From the NCBI RefSeq assembly GCF_000328475.2, contig NC_026491.1, positions 310,001-374,000 of the forward strand: DNA of 64,000 nucleotides, read 5' to 3'. The notes under the pieces were generated by a model. It did not search any database. It was not told the DNA's origin and was given only the letters and a program-made list of their open reading frames with translations. Source of the DNA: Mycosarcoma maydis. Taxonomy: Eukaryota > Basidiomycota > Ustilaginomycetes > Ustilaginales. A program made the translations under genes and the position numbers. The stretch's first letter is position 1. The number at the start of each line of letters is the position of its first letter. Of the stretch, positions 52,152-62,001 are shown piece after piece.

Positions 52152-55100
52152 TCAGGTCGAAAGCTGCGGCCAACAGGCTTTCTGTTGTATCGATCTGCCT
52201 AGTTTTCGCACGCGTTCAGCGAGGGCGAATTGAAGGTTGTGAAAGGCAGATGTTTCCGTCATGGAGTTTATTGAGAGGATATTCTCGTTGGACCTGTCTT
52301 TCAGGCCAATCTCCTTGCAGAACTTTTCGATCTGCTGACGGTTGAGCGTCTTTGTGAGCTCATCCGCTCGTTGCTCCCCTGACTCGGTATATTCGATGTT
52401 GATAACACCGACGGCGGCCAATTCGCGTATCTTGTGGTAGATGATGTCGATGTGCTTTGTAGCCTTGTGAAGTACCGGGTTCTTGCATAGCTGGATCGCT
52501 GCCTGGTTGTCAATGTAGTGAGGTATTGCTTCTTTTCCTCGAAGTTGAAGGGAATGAAACAGGCTTCTGATCCACAACGCTTCTATCGCGCCTTCCGCGG
52601 CCGCGATATATTCAGCCATTTGTGTTGAGGTTGCGATGATAGGTTGTTGTTTGGATAGCCAGCTGATTGGGGAACCGTTCATTAGGAAGATCATTCCTGT
52701 GACGCTTTTGCGAGGGGTGTTTGTTGTGTCGACCGGTATGACGATCTTGTTTTTGGTGGTTAACTCTTTGATGGGAGAGTAAATCGCCTTCTGGTTTGCA
52801 AAATCAGCGTCCGTGAAGACCTCTAGGGTCAGATTCCTCCCACTCGCTAGTTTGGGGAACCGGAGGCGATAGTCCTGCGTAGTCTTGAGGTAACGGAGAA
52901 GGTGTTTTCCAGCAGAGAGTGCGTGGATCGTCGGTTGAGCTAAATAGCGGCTGAGAGCTTGTACCGCGTATGCCACATCTGGTCGAGTGTAGCAAGCCAG
53001 GTAGTTGACAGAGCCTACGAGCTGTTGGAAGAGTTCCTTGTCCGCGACGGAGCAGTGCTCGGGGTTTTCGGGATGAGCAATGCCAGTGGCGGGTAATGGT
53101 GTGAAGGCGGGTTTCGCTTCGAGCATCTGGAAACGATCGAGGATCTTTTGGATGTAACCAGGTTGGCCTAGGGAAGTGGAATTGGTAGATTTCGACACGC
53201 TGACGTTGAGCACAGAAGATAAATCGCCCTGATCTGTGATTTTTAAAATGAGTTTGGATTTCGGTGTGGAGCCAGGCGAGTTCCGATGCTTTTGGTGACG
53301 CAGCGACGAGGTCATCGACGTATAATGCAAGTAAGATCTGTCGTCCGGCCTTCTTGGAATGAAAGAGGCAGTGGTCTTCTTGCAGTTTCGTGAATCCGAG
53401 CTGTTCGAGTACCTTCGTAGCGAAGAGGTACCATTCGCGGCCGGCTTGCTTGAGACCGTAGATGGCTTTGTTCAGGAAGCAGACCTTCCCGGGTACTTCG
53501 TGACCGGGAGGCATCGTCATGTATACTTCTGCCGATAGGCGTCCGTTTAAGAAAGCAGTGACTGCGTCCCAATGAACAATCTTCCAGTCGAATGCCTGCG
53601 GCGAGGCCGATGAGGATGCGTAACGTGGTGGCCTTTACTACTGGAGAGAAGGTTTCGTCGTAGTCGTATCCGTATCGCTGTGTGAAGCCTCGTGCGACTA
53701 GTCGTGCCTTGTATTTGTCGAGAGATCCATCGGCCTTTTTCTTGATGGCGAATACCCATTTGCAGCTGACCACATTGGTGGCTTTGTTTTGTGGGTGGTC
53801 TACGAGGGTCCAAGTCTTGTTGGATTCATGACTTTTGAGTTCTGCCTGGATGGCACCTTCCCATAGGGGCCAGTCGGCGCGCATGCGAGCTTGTTTCAGG
53901 GTGGCCGGTGGCTTTGAAAGGTTTGTTGTCACGTGCCGGGCGTAATCGCCAAGTCTGTGGGGCCTTGCCCTAAGGTGTGTAACGTGACTCGTCACCCGTG
54001 CTCTCGTTTGCGTTGTTTTTGTCTCCCACTGTTCTTGTATCTCCCACTGCCTGTGTATCTCCTCCCACTGTTTGGTGAGGAGTCGGGAGAAGAGCGAGAG
54101 AGTCATCGGACTCGTCATCTATTTCTTGATGCCGCGATGGGGAGTCCCGGCCTCGGATGTCTGAGGGTCGCCTTCTTGAGGGAATAAGGTTGATCGGTTC
54201 ATGGAATTCGTCATCTGTGGATTCTGCTGAAGGAACAAGTTGTTGAGTTGGACTCTCCAGTGAATCACCGCTCTCGGTAGTATCTGCTAATTGCGCTTCC
54301 TCTATTGAGGCGAGATGAGGGTAGTTGGTGGCTCCCACTGGTTGACTGGGTTCTTCGGACGGTGGGGAAGTCCTTGGGATGTTCAGCGATGAGCGGACCG
54401 GGGCCGGTAATCCTGGCCTCGGGAGATTGTTTCCCGTGGTTCCAGTTTCATCATCTGAAAGTTCCTCGAAGGGGGCTTCAGATTTTCGCCGAATCCGCTC
54501 GTTCTCCCGGAAGATGACGTGCCGACTTGTGAAGATCTGGCCGGTTTCTACGTCCATGAGTCTGTATATGTAAGGGTGGTTATTGCTAACATGTCCCAGG
54601 TGTATGCATTCAACAGACTTGGGATCCAGGGATTTGCGGAGTTCGTCAGGTACGCGTGCCCATGCTTTACACCCAAAGACCCGGAGGCCTTGAAGATCCT
54701 GGCGTTTGCCATGCATTCCTTCATGAGGTGTCTTGGAAGAATCCGTGCTGGTGGCCGACATGTTTCGAAGCTTCAGCCCGTGACTGAAGGCGAATGGCCA
54801 GTACTGGGTAGTCAAGTTTGCTTCTTCTAGCATGCACCGAATATAATCCTTGACAATCTGGTTAGTGCGCTCCACGAGACCGTTGGATTGTGGTGTGAAT
54901 CTTGGAGTGACCTCTCGTCCTATACCTCGGTGATTGAGGGTAGTTCGAGAACTCTCTGCTCAAGAATTCACCACCATTGTCCGTTCGGACTCGGCAGATA
55001 CGCTTTCCCAGTTGCGTTTGGGTCCATCGATCGATGGTTCGGAATGCTTGGAAGGCTGATGACTTATAGATCAGTGCCGCCCCGAAGCAGTATCTCGTGC

Positions 55101-56766
55101 AATCGTCCACCATGAGTAGGTAATATTTCTCTTTGGATAAGCCTTCCGGCAGAGGCCCCGCAAGATCCATGTGAACTAGCTCGAGTGGTCGAGTTGTCTT
55201 GGGTCCACGGCTCTTGATCGGTGCGTGCCTATGCTTCGACTTGATGCAGGTTTCGCAGTTGTTCCCGACAGAGGGGCCCGACATAGCCTTTAGGTTCATG
55301 CCGTCGGTAAGCGATGCTGTCTTGAGCGTGGCCTGCATGTGGAGGTGGCCTAGCCGTTGGTGCCAGAGTTTGGCTTGGTCCAAGGCTTTCTCGCTAGTAA
55401 CGAGTTTGGCTACTGCGGTGGTAGTTCCTTCCACTAGCAGGTAGTTCACATCTCCACGGCGTTTGCCCCTCAGGGCCAGTCGACCCTTTTTGTCGAAGAT
55501 TTCGACCGTTTTCTTGGTGAAGTTGATGCTTCCACCGAGGCGTTGCACCTGTGGTGTAGAGAAGAGATTGTTCCCAAGTCCTGGAACGTGGAGGACATCT
55601 TGAAGTGTAATCGACTTCCGCGATCCCTTCGAGTTACTCATCACCAGTCTGACGTTGCCCATGCCAGCAACCGGAACTCCTCTGTTGTCAGCGACGAATA
55701 CCTCCTGGACAGGAGATGGTCCGTACGTCGAGAAGAGGGTCTTGTCGCCGGTCATGTGTCGGCTTGCGCCAGAGTCAATGATCCAGGTTTCATTTTGGGG
55801 AGCGACGTTGTCATCGGGTGTGGACACGTGGAGACACAGATTCATCTCGTCGGAGTCGACTTGTGCCAGGTTTCCCGTCACTTTCTTGGTTTTCTTCTGC
55901 TTTTGCTTCTCGGTGCGATCCTTGTGTTTGGGACCTCCTTCCATGAAGCAGTCTTCGAGGTTATGGTTATCCCTCTTGCAGTTAGTGCAGAATTTGTCTT
56001 TGCCCTTTTTGACAGGCTGCGACTGGGCTTGCATGGCCCGAGCTGGGTATTGGCGCCGGAAAGACTTTTGCTCGGCTTCTTCAGCCATAATCGTGCTGAC
56101 GGCAATTTCGTAGTCTTCCAGGGCCTTCTTGTTGGCTGTTTCGTCGGAATCTCCTTCCTTCTGGAAGAAGAGACGAGTGTTGAAGTAGAAGATCTTTCGC
56201 CAGACATCGTGCTGGGGACCGAGGCCACGCAGAAAGGTTCTCAGTTTGCGAAGTCCGCTAACCGGAGCATCCACGTGGTCAAGTTTCCTGCAGATAGTCT
56301 CCAACTTGTAGGAGTAGACGTTGATCTTGTCATCTCCTTGGTAGAGGTTCGCCAACTGCGCTTCGAGTGAAGCAATCTGCTGAGCAACGTTCTGCGCGTA
56401 GTTCTCGCGAAGTTTCTCCCAGACTTTTCGAGCAGTAGTTGACGTATCGACCAGGGCTTGTTGGGCGGGTCCAAGGGAGTTGAGGAGTATGCTGCGTGCT
56501 TCCACGTCAGCTCGATAGTACTCGGCGATATCCTTAGTAGGGAATTTGTTGCCGAGCTTCACTTCCTTAAGGTCTCCCTCACCCAGATGTTCCTCGGGTT
56601 TGACGAGTCGTCCCTCGATGATGAACCATAAGTTCGCGTTTTTGCACGAAAGGACATTTTGCATCGAGGTCGCCCATTCGAAGTAGTCCTCCGAGGACAT
56701 CAGCCGTTTGGGTAGTCCAACCCTCATAGAGGAGAAGGCAAGGTCTTGATCATTGATTGGGCTCAT
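52152..56766 (-). pseudogene. Frameshifted copia gag-pol
   Basis: Opens at 56766 (MSPINDQDLAF) and is readable to 52152 only with four frame changes, near 54940, ~53980, ~53597 and ~53245. Each needs one base skipped, so all are +1 insertions of the same sign. Gag ends in a zinc knuckle CTNCKRDNHNLEDC (~residue 260). The protease has DSGAS (~330). Integrase has the H-H-C-C finger (WHQRLGHLH ... CETC, ~465-510) and DD35E residues in VDDCTR and RTDNGGEF. Reverse transcriptase follows with [16 protein letters not shown] and the catalytic YVDD (53311-53325). RNase H has TDADFA and QAAIQLCKNP ... KHIDIIYHKIRE. RNase H contains a ~25-residue insertion after TDADFA. The domain order integrase before RT proves Ty1/copia (Pseudoviridae). 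Confidence 0.93.
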
Positions 56767-56770
56767 AACC
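56755..56770 (-). other. Primer-binding site, half-tRNA(iMet) type
   Basis: In element orientation GGTTATGAGCCC follows the 5' LTR directly. It is the reverse complement of GGGCTCATAACC, the anticodon-loop sequence of yeast initiator tRNA-Met. Priming by an internal tRNA half is known from Drosophila copia and Ty5. The gag ATG lies inside the site. Confidence 0.85.
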
Positions 56771-57599
56771 TATTCGATATTCTCGGTGAATCCTTAGCGG
56801 GCGCTGGATGATCGAAGTCTCCCTTTCCTTAGAGAGGCGAGTTGGGACTGAGTAGGGTCGAGAATGGTTTGGGATGTATTTGGATAGTGTGAATTGGACG
56901 AGGGACTAACTACAAAGTGTGAGCGTTCCCTCTGTATTTATGTACATGAGTCGACTGGAGTATCCTACATGAGCTTCTCCCTATACGTCAGCTCCTCATA
57001 CAACTGACTAGCTGTGGCCACAACTGGCCAGATGCATGAGTCTGTTCTCCCTCAGGTTCTTCCACTTGGTACGAGTCTGTAGCCAACGGCGTGTTCCCAC
57101 AGTCGTCCAGCGACTTGTGTGAATCTACTCTGGGCTTCTTGCTACCGGCGCTATGTTGTGAAGTGGGAGAACTCTGGCGAGTTACTATACTTGCGCGCGT
57201 ACCGCGGTCGTACTGCGGGTGCATTGAGCGCGTGTCGCGCGCGTATGGCGCGCGTACTGCGAGTGTATCGCACGCGTACCGCGGACGTACCGCTGGTGTA
57301 CTGAGTGCGTGTCGCGCGCGTATGGCGCGCGTACTGCGAGTGTATCGCACGCGTACCGCGGACGTACCGCTGGTGTACTGAGTGCGTGTCGCGCGCGTAT
57401 GGCGCGCGTACTGCGAGTGTATCGCACGCGTACCGCGGACGTACCGCTGGTGTACTGAGTGCGTGTCGCGCGCGTATAGCGCGCGTACTGAGACACCTAC
57501 TCGTTCCCGTCCGGTCACTCGTGTATACCGGTTAGGTTACTGCAAGGGTTGCATGATTGTGGGCGATCAGACTAAACGCCAATCGTAGATATTCTAACA
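56771..57599 (-). repeat. 5' LTR (829 bp)
   Basis: Copy without the seven extra bases of the other LTR. Over that stretch it agrees with the older solo LTR ending at 59546, so it represents the ancestral state. Carries the same 77-bp repeat array. Confidence 0.95.
57230..57489. repeat. 77-bp tandem repeat in 5' LTR
   Basis: Units start at 57230, 57307 and 57384, with a partial fourth from 57461. Appears identical to the array in the other LTR. Absent from the old solo LTRs in this window. Confidence 0.95.
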
Positions 57600-57604
57600 C
57601 CTTG
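57600..57604. repeat. Right target-site duplication CCTTG
   Basis: Identical to 50787-50791. Confidence 0.95.
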
Positions 57605-58243
57605 TCCATTTTGCAGCTTTGCCGGTCCCTTCGCTACTAGTTCTCGCTCTGCATGCTCTCGGGTGATCATGACATCTTTTGAGAGCACCCGTTGATCGCC
57701 CTTTGCCACCATTCGTCCCACTTTTGCCAGTGTTTTGCTCTTCCGCGCCTGGTGAGCTCGAAGCATGGTGTTTTCGGCTTCAGGACTGCAATAGATCCTT
57801 GCGCTGCCTTGTTTGCTTGCTTAATTATCTCTTTCAAATCCCTTGCACCACGTCAATTAGGTTCGTGAGCGTGGGCCTTGATCGTGGCGTCAAGGGCAGC
57901 ATTGAAAGCAGAATCTGAGCGTGAAATAGTGATCTCCTGCAGTGGCATTCTAGAAGCTTCGGATGGCGTAGAACTGCCAGCTAAGCGGCATAAAACCTTG
58001 TCTGGGTCTGGGTTGACTGAGATACCCGAGTTGGAGAAGGCCTTCCGGGCTGCTGACTGCGTTAGAATCTTCTCGCGTGCCTGGGCATAGACAGTTCCAA
58101 ATTGCGACCTGTCGATGGTTGCGCCAACGCTCTCTGCGGCGCTGCTGACCAAACGCCGGCATGCCGAAGTTAGCGGACCAAAGATAGAAACGTCTAGCGG
58201 TTGCATCACATGTGGCGTGTGGTGGCAGCATGTATGGAATCAT
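57605..58243 (-). pseudogene. pogo/Fot1-like DDE transposase remnant (C-terminal part)
   Basis: The minus-strand fragment reads IPYMLPPH, then after a shift VMQPLDVSIFGPLTSACRRLV (58205 downward). This is the LPPHxxHxxQPLDVxxFGPLK signature that precedes the last catalytic Asp/Glu region in pogo/Fot1/Tigger transposases. NSGISVNPDPDKVL follows, which also fits (the Gl.P.n...vl motif). Another frame from 57766 (MLRAHQARKSKT ... VLSKDVMITREHAEREL) fits the Lys/Arg/Glu-rich tail of Fot1-type proteins. Several shifts and a stop at 57853 show it is dead. The coding sequence breaks at ~58243 where TIR-family sequence begins. Confidence 0.65.
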
Positions 58244-58500
58244 GTCGTAAAAAAATGAAAAAGTCGTCCTAGGAACCACCCTGACTGGCTCCTAGATGGC
58301 TTCTCGCAGGTGGCTCCTAGGGTGGTTCCGAGGACGACCATCCTCTCATTAGCTTGTCGGCCAGTCGCATATGAGATCACACACAAGACACAAGTCCTGG
58401 TATTCACGCTTGGAGCAAAACAATAATCACGAATGAATGCATGTATTCGTAGCCTAGCAATCACGAATTCGAGAAGGTACTTATGACTGTTGCAAGAGAG
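58244..58500 (+). mobile_element. Left-end fragment of a TIR element
   Basis: ATCATGTCGTAAAAAAATG and the following ~240 bp are homologous to 60291-60525. The terminal repeat is followed by a hairpin in which GTCGTCCTAGGAACC pairs with GGTTCCGAGGACGAC. The element's other end is not adjacent. Confidence 0.7.
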
Positions 58501-58960
58501 TTATTCACGATTCATAATTGTACTGCAAATCTTTCATAAATTAACGTTGCACTCGTGACTTTTGTTTGACTCATGACTTCAGCACCATGCATATATCTAA
58601 GCATTGATTAAAAATTACAAAATCACGAATGTACGAACACGCTGTACTCACGACTAATTATGAATCGTAAATCATTTATAGGAACAGTAATCGTGAATCG
58701 TGAATCACAAATAATCACGAATCACAAATAACGTACTGTATGTGGTCTATATGCATGGCTTAACTTTCATATACGATTAGATACTTTTGTCCACGTGTAC
58801 AAAGGATCATCTCGAGAACTTTATGCTAGTTATATGCATGATGATTCGCGATTGACAACGTAAAAAGAAATGAAAATGCGTGTATGTACATGCGCAAACA
58901 AGTACGAATTATTATATGATTAAGTTCGACAAAAAGCCATCGTAATCTTCACATCATAAC
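58501..58960. other. AT-rich, gene-free stretch
   Basis: Markedly AT-rich compared with neighbours and full of AATCACGAAT/AATCGTGAATC motifs (58640-58735). No gene seen. Confidence 0.6.
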
Positions 58961-58965
58961 TGTTA

Positions 58966-59546
58966 ATATTTAGGTAAATCTTTAGCGGGCGCTAGATGAT
59001 CGAAGTCTCCCTTTCTTTAGAGAGGCGACTGGGACTGAGTAGTGGTCGAGAAATGGTTTGGAATGTATTTGGGTAGTTTGTTCTGGACAAGGGACTAACT
59101 ACAGAGTCACAAGTGTGAGTGTCCCCTCTTGTATTCACGATTTATGTACATGAGTCGACTGGAGTATCCTACATGAGCTTCTCCCTATACGTCAGCTCCT
59201 CATACAGCTGACTAGCCGTGGCCACGACTGACCAGATGCATGAGTCTGTTCTCCCTCAGGTTCTTCCACTTGGTACGAGTCTGTAGCCAACGGCATATTC
59301 CCACAGTCGTCCATCGACTTGTGCGAATTTACCCTGGGCTTCTCGCTACCAGCGCTATGTTATGAACCGGGTAAACTCTGACGTTCTGAGACACCTCGTC
59401 GTACCTGTCCGGTGACTGAGGGGGTTGTGGACGTTCCGCGAGCTTACTCGTTCCCGTCCGGTCACTCGTGTGTACCGTTCGAGTAACTGCAAAGGTTGCA
59501 TGATTGTGGGCGATCAGACTAAACGCCAATCGCAGATATTCTAACA
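58966..59546 (-). repeat. Diverged solo LTR of the copia lineage
   Basis: Aligns with the copia LTR from CTTTAGCGGGCGCTAGATGA through GCAGATATTCTAACA at 59532-59546 but lacks the 77-bp array. Carries many substitutions and small indels. No target duplication could be recognised. Confidence 0.85.
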
Positions 59547-59586
59547 GTGATTGGAAAGCCCTGGACCGTAGCTGCCAGAAAGTCGT

Positions 59587-59763
59587 GAGTGGTATTCTAT
59601 CACGAATCTGGATAACTACGTCTTCTGGACTGGCCTGCTCAGTCGTGAGTCTCCAGTCCTCAATCCAATCGAACACGTATGGAGCGAGCTCAAAAAGCGG
59701 CTAGGTCAGAGTAAAGAACACCCGACAGGCATGCTTGAATTACAGCACAGACAGGAAAGCTGA
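59587..59763 (+). pseudogene. Tc1/mariner-type transposase tail
   Basis: In one frame ending at the TGA at 59761: DNYVFWTGLL, then SPVLNPIEHVWSELKKRL. The motif SPxLNPIExxWxxLK surrounds the last catalytic acidic residue of Tc1/mariner DDE transposases. An upstream stop at 59569 and the abutting solo LTR show it is a fragment. Confidence 0.7.
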
Positions 59764-60290
59764 GAAGCAGGACTTTCTGAAGGTGTAAGACAAGCATAGG
59801 TTGTAATTATTCGTGATTGCGATAGCATGTCGTGAAGTAATGGTTTGTGCCGACACGGGTTTTATGTGGGCAAACACGAATCACGAATCACGAATCACAA
59901 TCGTAAATAACGAATCACGAACCACGAATCACAATCGTGAATCACGAATTTTCAAACGGACTGTATCTGTTCAGATATTCATGATTCGTGATTTAGAACA
60001 GCAGACTGGTCTTCTCGACAACGTCCCTTCATCCGCTCTCTTTTCTCTAACGAATCAGACAATCGTGAATGGTGAATATAGACCTCTAAAAATACATTAA
60101 ATTATCTTTCACGTCTCAAGCCCAGGTGGCTTCAATCTTAATGCTGAAGAAAGCGCTTCTGAAGGCGCGTGACGCTAAAGCGTCACGCGAGTGATTTCAA
60201 ACAACGCGAGCACGAAAACTGTAGTTAGTAAGTCGTAAGGGCGAATTTTTCTGTACGGTAAACACGAGCTAAGTTAATTTAATTATGAAT
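59764..60290. other. Motif-rich spacer without gene
   Basis: Dense AATCACGAATCACGAATCAC-type runs at 59876-59950 and 59975-59995. No gene seen. Confidence 0.6.
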
Positions 60291-62001
60291 CACGTCGTGA
60301 AAAAAGGAAAAAGTCGTCTTAAGAACCACCCCGGCAACCACCCACGGGTGGCTCCTAGGGTGGCTCCGAGGACGACCATCCTCTCAACAGCTCGTCAGCC
60401 AGTCGCATAGGAGATCACACACATGACACAAGATCTGGTAATCGCGATTGGAGCAAAACAACGTATGTATTCGTAGCCTAGCAATTGAGAAGGTACTCGT
60501 GACTGTTACAAGAGACATGAGAGTCAATAGCAAAGTCAGCAGCTTGCTGCAGCATCGATCGCAGCTCGTGGCTACAAAGCTCGCGAATCGTGAATGATCG
60601 ACTCGACCAGCTCTGTATAGGCGTCTGGCCTTTGCGACCAGTCGAATCACAGGACGGGCACGCCGTGCAAGGATGGCGGTGATTCCTCGAAGGGCGGGAG
60701 AGGGTCCCGTGGCTGCAAGCCCATTCGATGACGAAGCTCGTCTCGGAACGGCTTTTGCAGTGTCCTGTCTCGTTTGGGACCCCCTCCGCCTCTGTGAGAG
60801 GTGTCAAGCGGCACCAGAGGGTGATTTGTGGCGGATACAGCACGAGCGGCTGCAGGGTCGAAGCGGTGGATCACATCGTCAAGCCAGTGCAGCGACTGGG
60901 CAATGCTTTGGTACCTTCCTCGCCTACTCTCTCAGCAGGTCTCAACCCTGACGCCGGTCTCACCCTCTCAACGTTGATACTCTGAACACACTAGCGTTCT
61001 CGGTATCACCCAGCGGGTCACCCTGCATCTCTTGGTAGGCCCTTGCATCTACAAACTTCAGTCAGGATTGCCGTCCTTATTGCCGTCGTCCATCGTCATA
61101 TCTACGTGAATTGGTTCCGTCGTATTCCGATTGGCTTTTAACCCCTCCGTCTCATCTCACCATCGCCATCCTACCACGCAGCAGCTCGACATGCTTCTCA
61201 GACTCGTTTCAACAAAGCTCCGCCGATTGCCTTGACCTGCCCAGATACGCTCTCACCTTTGGCAGCGTTCTGACATTTTTCTTGACACTCGTCTGTAACC
61301 ATGCAGTGCCTCTACCCATACGCTACCACCATAGTCGTCGAAGGCGCCTCCTTGCCCATCGTAGATTAAGTCGAGCTCAATCATGAATGGTTTCAACTTG
61401 GCTAGCCAAACCACCGCCCTTGAGCAGTCGGTGCTCGGCAAGCCCCATCTCTTGTCCACCAACCATGGACCGTACTGCAGCCTCCAAGCGCCTGCGGCAA
61501 GCGATCCCGATCCCGCTCAGAAGCTACGTCTTTGTCCTCCTCGGCCTCAGCAGCTTCTCGCCATGCCTCGGTCTTCTCATCCGACAACGATGGCCCCGAG
61601 TCTGCATTCGATTCGCAAACCAGCGTTGGCGAGCAGACGCCCTCCTCTCGCAAGTCACTCTCCGCCGATGGCCACAAAAACTCCTTCGTTAAGTGCCTAG
61701 TTGGTAAGCATCATCCTATTCCTTGTCGCCAGCTTGCCCGCGCATGATTCGTGATTGTAACCCTGCTAACCCGCTCCATTCATCTCGCTGGTCTCGCTCA
61801 CTCGTTTGGCTGCTGGCCCTTCACTCACTCGTCCATCTCACTCGTGACTTGCCCGCTCGCTCGTTGGCTTAGATTAATATATCATATTCATGATTGTATC
61901 GACAACATCTGTGGCGTATTGAGCTGTCTGCTGGGTCCGGTTGATTTATGATTGATGCGGGGTGGTTCCTAGGTCGACTTTTTACTTTTTTTCACGACGT
62001 G
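60291..62001. mobile_element. Complete non-autonomous TIR element carrying host-gene-like DNA
   Basis: Bounded by 42/43-bp terminal inverted repeats at 60291-60332 and 61959-62001 that begin CACGTCGTGAAAAAA and agree at about nine of ten positions. The left subterminal part contains a hairpin and is shared with 58244-58500; the right subterminal part is shared with 50239-50523. No transposase is encoded. The interior (~60530-61745) is GC-rich, unlike the ends, and looks like captured genic DNA. No convincing target duplication was seen; AAT flanks both sides. Confidence 0.75.
61120..61745 (+). pseudogene. Captured 5' end of a host gene inside the TIR element
   Basis: 61120-61380 resembles a smut pyrimidine-rich promoter/leader (CATCGCCATCC, CTCGACATGC). 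A start at 61383 opens MNGFNLASQTTALEQSVLG. After a one-base change the reading continues as SEATSLSSSASAASRHAS ... SADGHKNSFVKCLVG to ~61702, ending at GTAAGC, a perfect splice donor. The Ser-rich, disordered N-terminus plus donor suggests exon 1 of a cellular gene, copied as DNA and cut 3' of the donor. The gene of origin is not recognised. Confidence 0.45.

Larger units (their letters stand above)
50792..57599 (-). mobile_element. Ty1/copia LTR retrotransposon, recent insertion
   Basis: A complete 6808-bp element on the minus strand: 5' LTR 56771-57599, primer-binding site, gag-pol in copia order (gag, protease, integrase, reverse transcriptase, RNase H), polypurine tract, and 3' LTR 50792-51627, flanked by a 5-bp duplication. 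The LTRs appear identical apart from seven single-base indels. In element orientation the LTR termini are TGTTAG...CGAATA, so the usual TG...CA end is replaced by TG...TA. The gag-pol reading is broken by four shifts, so this copy cannot make an intact polyprotein as written. It inserted into an older pogo-like transposase remnant. Confidence 0.95.

Noticed and set aside
52152..56766. Programmed frameshifts in gag-pol
   Set aside because: Four shifts, three of them inside conserved integrase or RT domains, do not fit a single regulated gag-pol junction. Mutation or sequence error is more likely.
60384..60991. Frames in the left interior of the TIR element
   Set aside because: No frame shows a start, donor or recognisable motif comparable to the fragment at 61383-61702. 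Kept only as probable captured DNA.
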